The notes beneath the pieces were generated by a model that was given only the letters and a program-made list of their open reading frames with translations, searched no databases and had not been told where the DNA came from. The translations under genes and the position numbers were made by a program. A DNA stretch of 64,000 nucleotides from Corinectria fuckeliana (taxonomy: Eukaryota; Ascomycota; Sordariomycetes; Hypocreales; Nectriaceae): contig WPDH01000169.1 of the NCBI GenBank assembly GCA_019137255.1, positions 124,001 through 188,000 of the forward strand. Reading direction: 5' to 3'. The stretch's first letter is position 1. Each line of letters opens with the position of its first letter. This document shows, piece after piece, positions 37,580 through 50,640 of the stretch.

Positions 37580-38700
37580 CTATAGTTATAAACTAGAAAT
37601 CCTCTATGAAATTAACTAGGAGTAGGTATATATAAACTAAATAACAGAGAAGGCTTCTAAGCTTAAGGCTACTAAATATAAGCTTCTATCTAATATGTAA
37701 GCTATTAAATTTTACATTTTAGTATCCTATTACCCCTAGTGGTTTCTTAGCCTTATTCTGCGTCTAATTCTATCTTTAGAACTATATAAAGGTAAAGAAA
37801 CTTTAGACCCTATAGGTAAGAGGTAGTACTTTATTTCTATAAATTCTATAAGTAGATTATTAACACTAGTAACCACTCCCGCCTAAACTATATTAGTAAA
37901 TAATAAGTTACTATAAGCTATATATATTAGCTTTAAGTATTTTAATCTTATAAGGCACTTACTAATAACTATTATCCTACCTCTTTCTTACTATCTCTCC
38001 TCTAATATTTTTAATACTACTAGTAAATTAAATAATTAACAGGAAGTAAAAGGTTTAATATATAACTAGAATAGAACTATAGTTTTAAATAGTAGAGTGC
38101 TAGTCTTTTACTAAGAATACCTATATTATACTATTAAGAACCTCTTTAAAAGATTAGCAACTAACTATAAGTAAGAGTATATTAAAACAGGGCTTATATT
38201 ATTAGGATCTATCTTCTGTAATATTCTAAGCTTTTAAGTAATTTACTCCACTTAGGAATTACTTTCTAATAACTAGTAAAGATTAACTATCTTAGTAGTA
38301 TTATAGAATAGGGGTTTTTATAAAAGTTCTTCTCTTTCTATTATAACTTTCTGCTTTTTCTTAGTAAATCTATATCTTTCTTCCCTCTAAGACTTTCTTT
38401 CCTTTTCAACCAGTGTATTTTGCTTCTTAGATAGCTTATAGAGTCTTAGTTTAATATAGTTATTATACTGTCTCCTCTCTGCTAGCTTAAGCGCTAATAG
38501 AAGCACTCCTACGATTCTAATACCCTTTGCTGCTAACATCACAGTTTTATAAGACTTTAGGTGGTGCTTTTAGCTAAAAGGCCTCTTAAGCTAAATCTAA
38601 TCCCTAACTTAGAGCCTAGTAAGTGCTGCTGTATAGCTTATATGTTAAGACAGTAAGAAAGTAATAGTTAATAAATAATATAAAAGAGTATAGTTCTCTA
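37580..38700 (-). pseudogene. relic coding tract upstream of repeat gene
   Basis: Product not recognised. A minus frame contains a possible ATG at 38539-38537 and is also open upstream to about 38700. It runs to about 37580 with roughly 7% TAA/TAG and no indel noticed. It includes an Ala-Ala-Lys-Gly-Ile-Arg-Ile-Val segment at the ATG, a strongly basic stretch (Glu-Lys-Glu-Arg-Lys-Ser; Thr-Lys-Lys-Lys-Gln-Lys, about 38420-38350) and a more hydrophobic C-terminal half. It ends about 45 bases before the ATG of the repeat-bearing minus-strand relic, in a different frame, so the two could have been consecutive ORFs of one element. Confidence 0.45.
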
Positions 38701-39395
38701 ACACATATTATAGCGCTATAGCTAGATACCTAAAATAGGTGTATCTAAGACTGGTTAGAAAGAAGATATTAAAGTAGCTTTCTAGTAGCGCCTAAACAGG
38801 GCGATTTAAGGCGATTTTAATCTTTATAGCATATATAACTTTATACTTAAGGGAAATCTTACTAATAAGTAGTATAAAGTACAGCCTATAGCTATAATAT
38901 ATAGTAGAGCTAATCTATATGCTAACTAATATTATAATAACAATTATTAATCTCTTTTTAGAGATGTCTTTTATATACTAAAGTAAAGCCCTAATAACAC
39001 CTAAGACTAAAAGAACATAATATAAGACAAATATCCACTATAGCTAAACTTTAATAATACTAACAGATAAGATTAAGGTTCTTAAGATAGCTCTAAAACA
39101 CTAGGATATAATTAGAGCAGCTAGTTTACTATATAACTAAGTGACTTATAAGCCAGCCTGATATTACTAAGAAGCCTATCCTAGGCTTAAGAACCAGGAT
39201 AATTATTATATATAGTAATACCTTAAGAGTAGCAACTTAGCTGACCTAGTAGTAAAAATAGCTTTATATGCTTTTATAAATATTTAAAACCTTAACTACT
39301 AGCCTAATATGACTACTAACAAAAAGGGGGATTATATTAATAACTACTAAAAACATAAACCTCTTTTTTATCTCCCTTAAGTTAATACTAACAAA
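38701..39395. other. degenerate DNA, no gene resolved
   Basis: Nothing recognised between a minus-strand and a plus-strand relic. This is a divergent arrangement, so promoters may once have lain here, but no motif is visible. Confidence 0.4.
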
Positions 39396-39780
39396 GGGAA
39401 CAAGTATAATTATAAAATTTACAGAAAAGAAAACTATAAGAAGAATTACTTCTAAGTGTATAATACTATCCCAGAACTGCCCTCGTTTAATTAGCAGAGT
39501 GTATATAAACTATTTAGTAAAACTATTTTTTAAGTTAGGCTATAGGGATTTTATTATCTATAATAAAAGTATAAAAAGATATAAACCACAGTATATAATT
39601 AGATACTAAGATATATAATCTATAGTTTAAGAAAGATAGAGAGCTTAAGAGATAGAAATAAGCAGAAGAGATATAACCTTAAAAAATACTTTAAGCATTC
39701 TATTATATTAAACTTAGTACTTAAGTATTTCTCTAGTATTAAATTTTATACCCTGGCTTATTAGTGTTAAGGTCTAATAA
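39396..39780 (+). pseudogene. basic relic fragment, unrecognised
   Basis: Product not recognised. A plus frame from 39396 has about nine TAA/TAG in 125 codons, with the last 60 nearly free of stops. It is Lys/Arg/Tyr-rich, with Ile-Pro-Glu-Leu-Pro-Ser-Phe-Asn near 39474 and Arg-Asp-Arg-Asn-Lys-Gln-Lys-Arg near 39642. It looks like a fragment of a nucleic-acid-binding protein by charge only. Confidence 0.36.
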
Positions 39781-40319
39781 TATATTTCTAGCCGTAAAGA
39801 TACTAGCGCTACTCTTAGCGGCTATAGCCTATTTAAGCTATATTATAAAACTATCTTACTACTGCCTAAGAATACTATATTTAGCCACCTCCTATTTATA
39901 AGCAGCTATTTCTTCTCTCCCTTTATACTTTAAAACCCCTCTTATAATACTATTATATATAGTTACTTACTCCTACTTGCTTAGTAATTAATTAATATTT
40001 CTTTCTTTAATTATATATTTATAATTATCTACTTCTTCTAAAGGTTATTTACCTTAGTCTAAGAAAAACCAGGTTAAGAGAAGAGGAATAAGAAATAAAA
40101 GATAGGGCTTTTACAAAAAGGCAAACACCTAGCACTAGTTATATAGAGGTGAAATTCTTATCCTTCTTAAAGCCTATAATAACAAGTTTTATCTTAGATA
40201 CTAATTAGAGCTTAGCTTAATTTATAAGTTTTTAAGCGCCTCTATACTTATAAGTATATTAAGTAGTTTAGATAGTATTAACTAGGTTAAACCTAGGATA
40301 AAGATAAGCATAAGGCTAT
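39781..40319. other. degenerate spacer
   Basis: No gene recognised. Confidence 0.35.
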
Positions 40320-43300
40320 TATCTAAGTTTAGCACTAAGTCTTCTAAACCTAGCGTAATAATATTAATTAGTAACTTCTCTGATTTCTTAGCTCTTAAAT
40401 TAATCCTAAGTAAGAGTAATTAGTTATCTAAGATACTATTAGCTTTACTAGAGGAATACTCCTACTACTTAGGATTTAGCTATATTTTCACACAGGATAA
40501 TATAGCTAGTGTTACTCCTACTAAATATAGTGTTATAAGAACGCAGGAAATTTTAGAGAACTTAATAAATACTTGTTTTATAATATAAGTATTCTAACCT
40601 AGCGTAGATTAGCTAGTTCTTATATAATTACTATATATTAATACTTAACAAAATAGCTAATAATTCTATAAGTTATAATCTTTACTATAATATTCATATA
40701 AGTTATAGTACTTTCTTCTTATCTCTCCTCCTAAAAATATAATTAAGTCTCTAGTCTTAAATAAGATTAGTAATCTTATAGGGGTATCTACTAATATAAT
40801 ATCTCTCTCTATCTAAGCTATCTATCCTAACTTAAACCTTAGTTTTATATAAAAAGACTTTTAGATTAATAATCTTAAGAAAGAGTTAGGTTTTTTAGCA
40901 CTAAAGTATTATCTTTTTAGTATATAGTAGTGATTTAGTTTTATCTACCTTTACGCCTTTATAGTATAGAGAAACCTTTTCTCTATATAGGCAAAAGAGA
41001 AGCTTAAGTAGAGTAGAACTAGGTGTAATCTAACACTAAAGCCTAAAAGAATAAGACTAGACAGAAGATAGATCAGGTTTATAACTAAGCTTAATAAAGA
41101 ACAAGCTAGTAATTATTTAACTAGATAGTATTAGTAGATAACTATTAGCATATAGACCACTATAATATTAAATAGTAATATCTAGATCTTATCTACTTAT
41201 ATAGTTAGCTAATAGAAAAGAACATATATCTATATAAATAATTACTATTACTAGTTATCAAATTATCTGTTTAACCAGACTATTCTTCCTATATTAAGAA
41301 TGATTATTAGCTTACTATAATACTAAAGTACCTTATATAAGTTTCACACAAGCTTACTACTAAATCTAACAGTATTATAACAAACTTTACTACACCCTAT
41401 TTAGAATAGGTAATACTTATAATCATAAAGGCTTCAGCCCTCTAGAAAGACTATAAGAGTAAAGAATATACCTAGGAAATTTTAGACTATACTATATAAG
41501 TTAAGTAGAAAACCTACTAATACTATATGCCCTAACTTTATTAAAAAACTCACTTAGATAGACTAGCTTTAGCCTAATATATCGCTCTAAATCTTTAAGA
41601 AATTACCAAATAATTTTTATATTATCTCTCCTAATAATAAGAACTTTATTACCAGCTGTGAAAGGCTATATAAGAAGAGTTGTTAGGTTAGGGCTTTAGT
41701 ATAAGAGGTAAGACTTAAGCTTATAATACTATAACCTAACTAGAGATAAACCTTATGTTAAGACATAAAAGGTATATAATTAGTGCTAGCAATTAAGCGT
41801 GTGGCTTAAAGGTTGTATAATACAGAAAGCGTAATATTTAGCGCCTTAAGAAGAAGGTATAGCCTTAAGTTACTAAATTCTTATCTTATAGCTCTAGGCA
41901 GAATCTCAACCTAGCGTTTTGTTACTTACTGTAATAAAAACAAAATCGTATTTAATCCTTTTAATAAGCCTATATAATTTAAGCCTTCTCTTATACTATA
42001 GTATTAGGTCCTTATAGAGCTAGTTAAACACTAATTTAGGTGGAAAACCTATCTTATCAGCTTTAACTTTCTCTTAAAAGGTATATCTTATAAATTCTTA
42101 ATTATAAGCTAAGAATATTCCACCTACTATATATACCTAGAGGATATATATCTATTACTAAAGCTAATAAAAGAATACTAGTTGCTTTATTTACATCTTT
42201 TAATACTACTAAGAAAGAATATAAATACTCTTATAAGCATTTAGGAATAGTATAGTAGATTCTTAATACAGATATAGTATTAAAAGAAGTAGAAGGCGCT
42301 TAAGTAAATTACTTAGTTACTAACTATAATAAATATCTAAGATGTAAAGCACTAAGGTCTATTTTATTATAGATATATTAGCACCTTAAACTATCTAACT
42401 TAAGCTATATCTAGCTTATACTATCTTATAGTAAGCAATTAATAAGGTAAAAGCACTTTTATATTATCCTCTTAATAACCTTAGTTAAATAGGAGCCAGT
42501 TAGGTCCACTTAATAAAAATATAATACTATTAATAACATAAGCTTATTATTAATCTTATTACTATAAGCTGGCTTTTAGTTATATAAGAGGAGGATATAA
42601 GAAAAGGTAGGAAAATCTTTTGCTATAGTCTATCTCAGCTAGAAACATAGGAAATTTATTAACTATAGGATTCTATTAAAGTCTAGAACAAAAAGCAAAA
42701 CAAGACTGCTAAAATAAGAGAGAATATTACTATATAAGCTAAAGGTGATCTCCTTTATCTAGTATGCTATATAGGCGGTAAGAAGCAGCTAAGAGTTGCT
42801 TACCTTAGGGCTACCTTTTAGGTGAGGCAGAAACTAATCTAGCTATAAATAAAGCTTATAATCTAGTAAGAAAATATAGTCTGCTATTAGAATAAAAGAG
42901 ATAAAATGCTTGTTTTTATTATAAGCAGTCTTAATAATTACATATTTTGTTAACTAATATCTTTTTATAGTGCCCCTAATAGTAAGTATAAGACTTAGTT
43001 TTACCTCTCTTAAGCGATTAAACCACTAAAGTGTGTTAAGGTTCTCTAGCAGGTATAAACTAGAAAGCTCTAGCATGTTAAAGCGTAACTGTAAAAAATA
43101 GGTTAGTATAACAGCCTTAATTTCTTTCCTGCGGATAAACTGCTGCTTAGTGTAGTATTATAATACACTTTATATACTAAGCTGGGCTCTTTTATAGCAG
43201 AAGGGGAGCTCTCACTTAGGTAGTTCCCTAATTAGATAAGATTAGCAACTAAAGTAGGATAGCATTTTTAATTTAGTCTATTATAATTAATAAAAGATAG

Positions 43301-43390
43301 AACTATTTTAAAATATCACTAGAAAGAACTAACTTTAATTTAGGCGGGGCTTTACTTATTTATAGTTATTTATAGTATCTTACTCTCACT
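40320..43390 (+). pseudogene. possible long relic, frame unresolved
   Basis: Product not recognised. A plus frame can be followed from about 40320 past 42340 to about 43390 with few TGA, but TAA/TAG are about 10% of codons. In the 41620-41900 part a second frame is equally open and reads as plausibly (for example Leu-Thr-Arg-Asp-Lys-Pro-Tyr-Val near 41742). The stretch 40330-40560 has the fewest stops (Leu-Leu-Glu-Glu-Tyr-Ser-Tyr-Tyr near 40449). The region probably contains former coding sequence, perhaps two overlapping or frameshifted parts. The correct frame needs a RIP-aware comparison with other copies. Confidence 0.27.
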
Positions 43391-44009
43391 TAATCTTTTC
43401 TTCCCTTTTCCTCTAATTACTTAGTAGGTTTAACCTAAATACTACTTACTATAAAGTGGTATATACTATACCACTATAGCTTTATTATCTAAGTATCTAG
43501 AAGGAATTATAAGAGTTTTATTATCCCTCTTAACTTTAGAAGGATTTGCAGAATATCCTCTTTGATTTTCAGAACAAGCTAATATTCCGGACTTTAAGGA
43601 TTTCCTCTCTAATTAACCTATTACAGGTATTATTAATCCTAAAATACTAGATAAGATGCTTCTCTCTATTAGTATATCTAGAAATCAGTTTTAAGATACT
43701 CTTAAGCCAGGTTAAATCTCTTATCTAAATAATACTTTTACTATTTCTTGCTTTCTCGGCTTATTATGCTTAGAGAGAGCTATTACTACGCTTAGATTAA
43801 GATTTAAGTGTATAGTTTAAGTGTTTTATATTTAGCCAGGTTAGTCTCCTAAAAGTTATTAAGGAAAGATAAACTATAGTAACTCTTAATTTAGCCTTAT
43901 AAAGCTATACTAATAGAGAAGTCTATTAATAAGTTAGTAGGTATAAGAGGGTAAGCTAACTCTCTCTTACACACTAGTGGCTTACTAAGCTGCTAAAGAG
44001 TAAGCAAAA

Positions 44010-46260
44010 ATATTTACTTGTGTTACTTAGATACTAATAAATTAAGAATATAATAAATACTATTCTCTTGTTTACTAGCCTCTAAGAGGAATTCTTTCTA
44101 AGTAATTAAGTAAAGCATCTTACCTTATATTATAACCTATAAGTTACAAACTACTAGAACTATATTAGTTAAGTCTAGTCTTAAATTTTTAAGAGACTTA
44201 ATAATTAAAAACACCTTATAGACCTACAGACTATATAATACCTATACTATAAAGCTCTTATATAAAGTATACTAGACTATAATAAGATTAATAACAGGTT
44301 TAAGAATTATATGCTCTTCCTAAACATCTAAAGATAGTATACTAAAGAAAGACTATAGAGAAACATACTATTCTTATACTATATTATACTAAGCATCTTA
44401 ACTTTTAATAAGAATATATAATATCTTATACTTACTGCTAAAGTTCTTAAAAGATATATTAAAGTAAAGCCTAAGTATAAGCGAAAGAGGAGTTCTAAGA
44501 ACCTTACATATAAACAGTATACTCTTAAGAACCTATTTAACAATTTAAGAAAGGATTAGAACTATAATAGAACGATCTGTAAAGTGGTAGAGGAAAGATT
44601 CTAAGAGATTAGAAGCTAGAATTTTCCTGAGTTTCCTTTTATTTAGCTTATCCTAAAGGCCTAGAGAAAATTCTTACGCCTAGGTTAGAAAGCACCTCTA
44701 TAGGACATTAAAGAGATTAGTATAATAGTATACTTTAATAAGAACAAGAAAGTAAGACTTTATAATATAGCTAGAATATTAAGTTATAACAATTTAAAAA
44801 TTTAAGTATGTATTAATCTAGATATCACAACTAAGTTAAAGTGTTCTAAAAAGGCTAAGATATTAATCTAGAGAGGTGGCAAGCCAGCTATTTAAAGCTT
44901 TTGCTTATTATAAAAAAAGGCATTTTATTCTTAACTTCTTTAGTAATATAAAGCCAGAGAAGATCTAGAACTTATATGTATTTAAGCGGATATTATAAGA
45001 GCATTCTTTAGTAGTAGTACTATTAATCTGTATAGTCTGGTTCTTAACTTTAATAATATAAAGCTGCCTTTTAGGTTTAAAACACTCTAGAGTTAGCTAG
45101 CATAAGAGCTAGAAAACAGAGGAGAAAGCTTAAAAACAGATAAGCAAAAGACATAAAGTTATCAGAAAAAAAAGAAGTAAGACTATAAGGAAAAAAGATT
45201 ATAAGAAAGTAACTCTAGTATAATAAAAAAGTCTACCTTACCTGCCTCTAAGGATGTGATAATAGATACCTTACCCTCTAATAACCTAGTTATAAATAGT
45301 TTTACCCTCTAACTTTCTAATTTATAATTAAATTTAGTATCTAAGCATACTAAGAAAGGCTACCAGGAGAATAATAAGCTATAACACAAGAAGAATTAAT
45401 TAAGATAAGATTATTTTAGGATATTAGTAAAGCCTATTACACTCCCTTTTATTAATATAGAGGAGTTATTACCTAATTAAGGCGTATCTTACTATAATAA
45501 TTCTTAGTGGCCCTCTACTATAAGCATAATAGTTCCTTTTAGCCCTAGCCTGCTGCTAGCTCTATCTTATCGCTTAAGGCTACTAAATCCACCTAATACT
45601 AACCCTTCTAGAGAATCCTCTAATAGCCTCTTATCTCCTAACTTTATATCGCTATTTAGTACTATAGAGTCTAAGTAAGATTAGCTTTAGATAAGCACCT
45701 TTACCGCTTATTTTCGCTTAGATTATAAGCTGCTATCTTATATAGCCTGCAGATTAATACTATAATCCCTAACTAGCCCTTTATTATATTCTCTGCTTTA
45801 GGGCTCTAAGTTTAGATTTAAATATCTCTTAATAACTATCCTTTTATCTCTGCTAATAGCTTAGTGATTAAACCCCTTCTCTCTAACTAGTGTATTTGCG
45901 AGGTAAGATTTTATAGCTCCTATTAATAACACTTAATAATCTCACAGCCTTCTACTAGTTACTAACTTAGATATCATAACTAGGTTAGTTATAAAAGGAT
46001 CTAACCTAAGCCTAGCTTTAATAAACACTTAAAGGTTAAATTCTTATAATTTAAAGCTAAGTGCTGTAAGCACTCTAGAAGGCTTACTAAAGAGGTTATA
46101 AGGTGATTTTAAGTTAGATTAGGAGGTTAATATAGTAAACTATTACTATAGTATAAAGCTAGAACTAAGAAGGCAGAGAATATCTAGGGGATATATTACT
46201 GTTTTAGGTAATTATATACTCTTAGATTATAACTTAAGACCTTCTTATACTTTACTATAA
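44010..46260 (+). pseudogene. long relic gene with basic and Pro/Ser-rich parts
   Basis: Product not recognised. One plus frame runs from about 44010 to TAA 46258-46260 (about 750 codons), with roughly 7% TAA/TAG and one TGA (45865-45867). The order is an N-terminal helical region; a very basic stretch (Lys-Pro-Lys-Tyr-Lys-Arg-Lys-Arg near 44471); a well-conserved-looking core (Gln/Arg-Gly-Gly-Lys-Pro-Ala-Ile near 44870; Ala-Arg-Glu-Asp-Leu-Glu-Leu near 44957); a Lys/Gln-rich linker (45110-45220); a Pro/Ser/Asn-rich segment (45500-45660); and a hydrophobic C-terminal region. The first part (44010-44400) is also open in a second frame. No intron is evident. Confidence 0.55.
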
Positions 46261-47909
46261 GTCTTTAGCCTAAAAGAATATTTTTATAATAGCAAAAAGT
46301 GAAATAAATATATGTTTCTTATTAAGAAGATAAGAATATATAAGATTAGATATAATATTATTTAGTTTAAATAAATCTTTCTTAATATCTTCTTAAATAA
46401 AATAATTTAATATAGTAAATAGTATATAATAAAAAGAACTTATAAGGTGCTACACCTAATACTATAAAATATAGTATCTATTTCCTATAATATAAACCAC
46501 TAGCTATATTATATTAGTAGAAAGCCCTAGCCTTAATATATACTATAGATACTTAGTAAATTTATATATCTTAGTATCCCTAGTTTTTAATAATACTAAA
46601 GTGTATAAATTTACTAAGTATTTATAGTAGATAAATAAATACTATTACGCTCTTAATAATAGAATAATAAAAGTATATAATTATAAGTAGCAGCTTTAAA
46701 AAGCCAGATTGCTATACCTAGGTAGCTTTTAATTAAGCTGCTAGAGCACTCTTAGCGAGATACAGAGAGTAAATCTAGCCCTCTCTAGCTGCTGCCTACT
46801 TCTTAACAGTAGAGAACAGCTCTTATATAAATACTCTTTTACAGTTGTAAGAAAGACTCTTAGGTATAATAAATTTCTTATTAGTTTATATAAAACACTA
46901 TCTGTTAAATAGTTTATAATCTTATAGTTTCTAAGCTCTTAGTTAACTAAGTATTCTTTTACTTAATCCTAGAGATAATAATATAGTAGCGAACTAGGAA
47001 ACTCGCTTAATTAGATAGTAGTTCCTATCCTTCTAAGTTATATATATATACTAATAATTTCAGCTAGAACTATAGTAAGTACTTAAGAAGCAAGTAGTTT
47101 AAAAGTTATTATATTAACCTTTAAGAAACTTTTCCTAAATTATTATTAAGTTACTATAGAAATAAAAGAAAACATATTAATATATATATAAATACCTTAG
47201 TAGTCTTAGAATAAATAACTAACAAAAGAGTTAATAAGTATATAAGGTCCCTTTAATATCTTCTTATTTGTTTATATTTATAAAGATATTATTATAAGAG
47301 TAGAGTACTAGAAGCTGTCTCTTAAGCACTAATATAAAGGTTAAGAGTGATACTAGTATTACTATAGCTACACTCTAATAAAATTAATCTCTTAACTCTA
47401 TCTTGCTTAATTTTCTCCTCTAAGAAGTTAAAAAATATAAAAAGCTAAATATAGCTAAACCTGGCTAATAAGCTTATCTAGCTAGTGATTGTGTTCTCTA
47501 AGGCTTTTATAGCTATAACTATATTGCTAAATAAGATAGAAACATTAGTTAAGACAGCTATCTGGTTATATAGAGATAGCTAACATATAAATAAAGGCTC
47601 CTAGTGATAGAGAAAGAAGCTGATAGTATTATTTATAATAAATTTACATATTAGATATGTTATTTAGGCTAAAGGCTTACTATTCTTAGCTTTTTTCGTA
47701 ATACAAGTTAATTAGCTTTTCACTAGGGTGATATTTTATAGCTTAGTTATTAAGAGGTTAAAGCTTAGTATTCCTACAGGCTCTAAATAACAGTTAACTA
47801 TATATTTTAAAGATATTAGATCTATTATAGTCTTCTTTTACTAATAGTATATACCTATATAGACTGCTTTACTTTTGTTTCTATACCTAATAGTATTATC
47901 TTCCCCTAT
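46261..47909. other. degenerate DNA, no gene clearly resolved
   Basis: A plus frame between about 47340 and 47900 reads plausibly (Val-Ile-Glu-Lys-Glu-Ala-Asp-Ser near 47608), but TAA/TAG are about 12%, so it is not called. Nothing else recognised. Confidence 0.35.
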
Positions 47910-48153
47910 ATGATTATCCTTTTCTTCTACTAGATATATTATATTTTTACTTTATTTATTTTCTAAAGTGACTATCTCTAAGGGGTTACTAAGCTTATTA
48001 TTACAGCTATATAGATTTAGTACTACTATATTTATAGTAATACCTGTAAAAGCTTTATCTATTATTATAAGGTTTCTAGCTATATTCTATAAGTTAGTAA
48101 GTTATAAAGGTATAAAAGATAGCTTTCTACCTTTATTTGCTAATAAGTGTTAG
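47910..48153 (+). pseudogene. stop-free relic frame, hydrophobic
   Basis: Product not recognised. About 80 codons run without TAA/TAG to a TAG at 48151-48153. The product is rich in Leu, Ile and Phe and would be called membrane-like, but RIP itself raises Ile (ACA and ATG become ATA) and Val (GCA becomes GTA), so this is weak. The length without a stop is the main evidence. Confidence 0.3.
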
Positions 48154-48388
48154 CCTAGCTTTTAAAGAAGTCTTAATAAGAGTAAAATAAGAAAAGAAGG
48201 ACAAGTATAAGGCGAATAGGTAAAGAGTGTGTATCTATAAATTAAGACTTAATACGTAAAGGATAAGAGAGGGGGTTTAAGTATAAGTGGCTAGTAACTA
48301 TAAGTAAATAGAAAGAAGGGGTGGGCTAATATTTTAGGGTGTGAAGTATAATAGTAAAACCTAAAGATAAAAGCCTAAGAAATAATAT

Positions 48389-48610
48389 AAGAGTAAGATA
48401 AGAGTGTAAGATAAAAGACAGGAGATAAAAAACAAGAATGAAAAATAAGAGATAAAAAACAAGAGATAAGAAATAAGAGATAAGAAACAAGAGATAAGAA
48501 ATAAGAATAAGAAATAAGAGATAAAAAACAAGAGATAAAAAGTAAGAGATAAAAGATAAGAGATAAAAAACAAGAGATAAAAAGTATATAGTGAGAGGCA
48601 AGAGATAAAA
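48389..48610. repeat. purine-rich AAGAGATAA minisatellite
   Basis: An irregular array of 7- to 14-base units such as AAGAGATAA and AAGAGATAAAAAAC on the plus strand. The two minus-strand ORFs here (48326-48601 and 48361-48573) exist only because the complementary pyrimidine strand lacks stops, and they read as Leu/Phe/Ser/Tyr low-complexity sequence. They are not genes. Confidence 0.9.
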
Positions 48611-49611
48611 TATATAGGGTGGGATCTATTTTAATTAAAGTCTCTAGCTTAACACCTTTAGATTAACTGCTAATATAGATACTAAATCTAAATCTAATAA
48701 TTAAGCCTAGACTCAGATCTTAGGTGTTAATAGCCTTAAGCTTATTAGGTGGCCTATATATAACTAAGTCTCTTATATTACTAAAATCTTTTTTACCTCA
48801 CCTAGTATTATATATATAGATCTATAAAGCTTATAATTCCTAATTACTTTAAATTATAAACATATTTTGCTAAAAGTGAGCTTTATATAAGAGTAGGCAC
48901 AGAAAAAACCTAACCTATCTTATCTAGGTGCTTTTTATTATTCGCCCCCTTTATTAGGTAAGACTAGTCTTAGGTTCTTACTATATACCTAGAGTGTATA
49001 GTATAACCTAAAGTCTCCCCTAATAGTTCTAAATAATAAAAAAAGCGAAATTCTAAGTTTTCTAAGTGTTATAAGATATTTATAAAGAAAGCAAATAATC
49101 TATCTAAGGACTGTAAAGATATTAATATCTATATAGCTGTCTAAAATTAATAGAATAATTAACTTTAGTAATACTTAAATAGTTATATACTACTAAACAG
49201 AGAGGAACTTATAAGCTAGACTACCTTACTATTTACTAAAGCTAACTTAGTATCTAAGCTAAAAAAACTATCTATTTATTACTTATTATAATAGGCCCTA
49301 AGAGCTTTAAGGAAAATAAGATAGAGTTAATATAATTTCTAGTAGTATAAGAAATTAATAGTTATATAAGAAAAAATTATCTCTATCTTGTTTTTGTTTC
49401 TACTAGTTTTAAATTGCCTTAGGTGTAGTAGGGCTTAGAGGTCTAGGTATTTCTGATATATAGGATAAACTAGTAGGTGTAAAGCTTATTACCTAGATCT
49501 TATTAGGAAGCAGAGACTTAATTTGCTAGGTTGACCTACCTTAAGGTTGCTAAAAGCTTAAATTATATCTTTTAGCTAGTAAACCTCCTCTAATAAAAAT
49601 ACTAAGATGCT
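48611..49611. other. degenerate DNA, no gene resolved
   Basis: Starts with GGGTGGGATCTATTTTAATT at 48617, which resembles 52620-52650 (GGGTGGGATTATAATT). Otherwise nothing recognised. Confidence 0.35.
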
Positions 49612-50640
49612 GATTTCTGCCTTATACTCTTAAGAAAACACCACCTTTAAGAGCTAAAGCTCCTCTAAATTTAAGACTAGAAGGTTAATCTTAGTCTTAT
49701 ATTCCTAGTGAAAGAAAGACTATATAGTCTTATAGCCTGTTTATGTTTCTATAGCTAGCTTAAGAGACAGCTTTATAAACAGATATTATACTATATAAGA
49801 GTTAGTATAAGACCTTATGCTTACACTAGCGTTAGGGCAGAGAGAGGGTAAGCCTTTAGAGGATATATTATGTTAAGATTAATAGACTAAGAGAATAAAA
49901 AGAGAGATGAAAAATAAATTATTTCTCTTATTAGATAAGAAGTAGCAGACTGATTTAAATAAAGAGTGTTATATATATTAACAAATTATAAGACTAATAT
50001 CCTTCTTATAACCCGCTTAAATATAATATCACCTATTATACTAACTAGTACTACTAGATTAACTTAGCTAGTAGTATATTTAGCATAAATAGTTAATATC
50101 ACTATTAAGATAGATATAAGAGATATTATAATAACTATAGTAAGCGATATAAAGGTGTAAGAGGCTAGGCTGACAAAGATATTATTAGTATTTAGCACCT
50201 CTAGATTAAGCAAACTAGAGCTCTTATCACTATTAAGTGCTATTATAATTAAATTAACTATCACACTTAATATATAGTTAGTGATAGTAGAAGCTATACT
50301 AGTTATAATACCTCCTAATAGTATAATAAAACTAGTAGTCTCTATCCTTTTAGGCGGGTCTAAGTTATTCTTATCACTAGGCTGCTATAAAGGTTTATTA
50401 CTTTAAGATATAACTGTTTTAAAAAGTGCGTCTAATATGCTAGTTCCTTCTGTTATTATAATACTCTTTATTAAAATATAATAGCTTATAGTAAGAGTAG
50501 TAATAACTATAGGGAATATCTTAATAGTAATACTAGTTAACTATGTAATAATAGTAGTAGTAGTTTTTATCTCTAGAATTTCTAAGATATAGCTAACTAG
50601 CCTCTTATTCTCAGCAGGAATAGATATATTAGCTCTCCCT
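49612..50640 (-). pseudogene. relic of a probable multi-pass membrane protein
   Basis: Family not recognised. A minus frame holds from about 50640 to 49612. In the central 230 codons (about 50560-49870) there are only five or six TAA/TAG, and 50264-50064 is entirely stop-free. It shows three or four long hydrophobic segments: about 50530-50470, 50330-50260, 50180-50080 and 49900-49880. Between them is a polar loop with Lys-Asn-Asn-Leu-Asp-Pro-Pro-Lys-Arg near 50370. Part of the hydrophobicity is caused by RIP (Thr/Met to Ile, Ala to Val), but the spacing of segments and polar loops looks genuine. An in-frame TGA near 50647 marks the upstream limit. Confidence 0.58.

Noticed and set aside
40320..43390. 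Firm call of a single 1,000-codon gene
   Set aside because: At 41620-41900 two frames are equally open, so frame and extent cannot be decided by eye.
48326..48601. Two overlapping minus-strand ORFs as real membrane proteins
   Set aside because: They are the complement of a purine-rich simple repeat that lacks stop codons; the translation is low-complexity.
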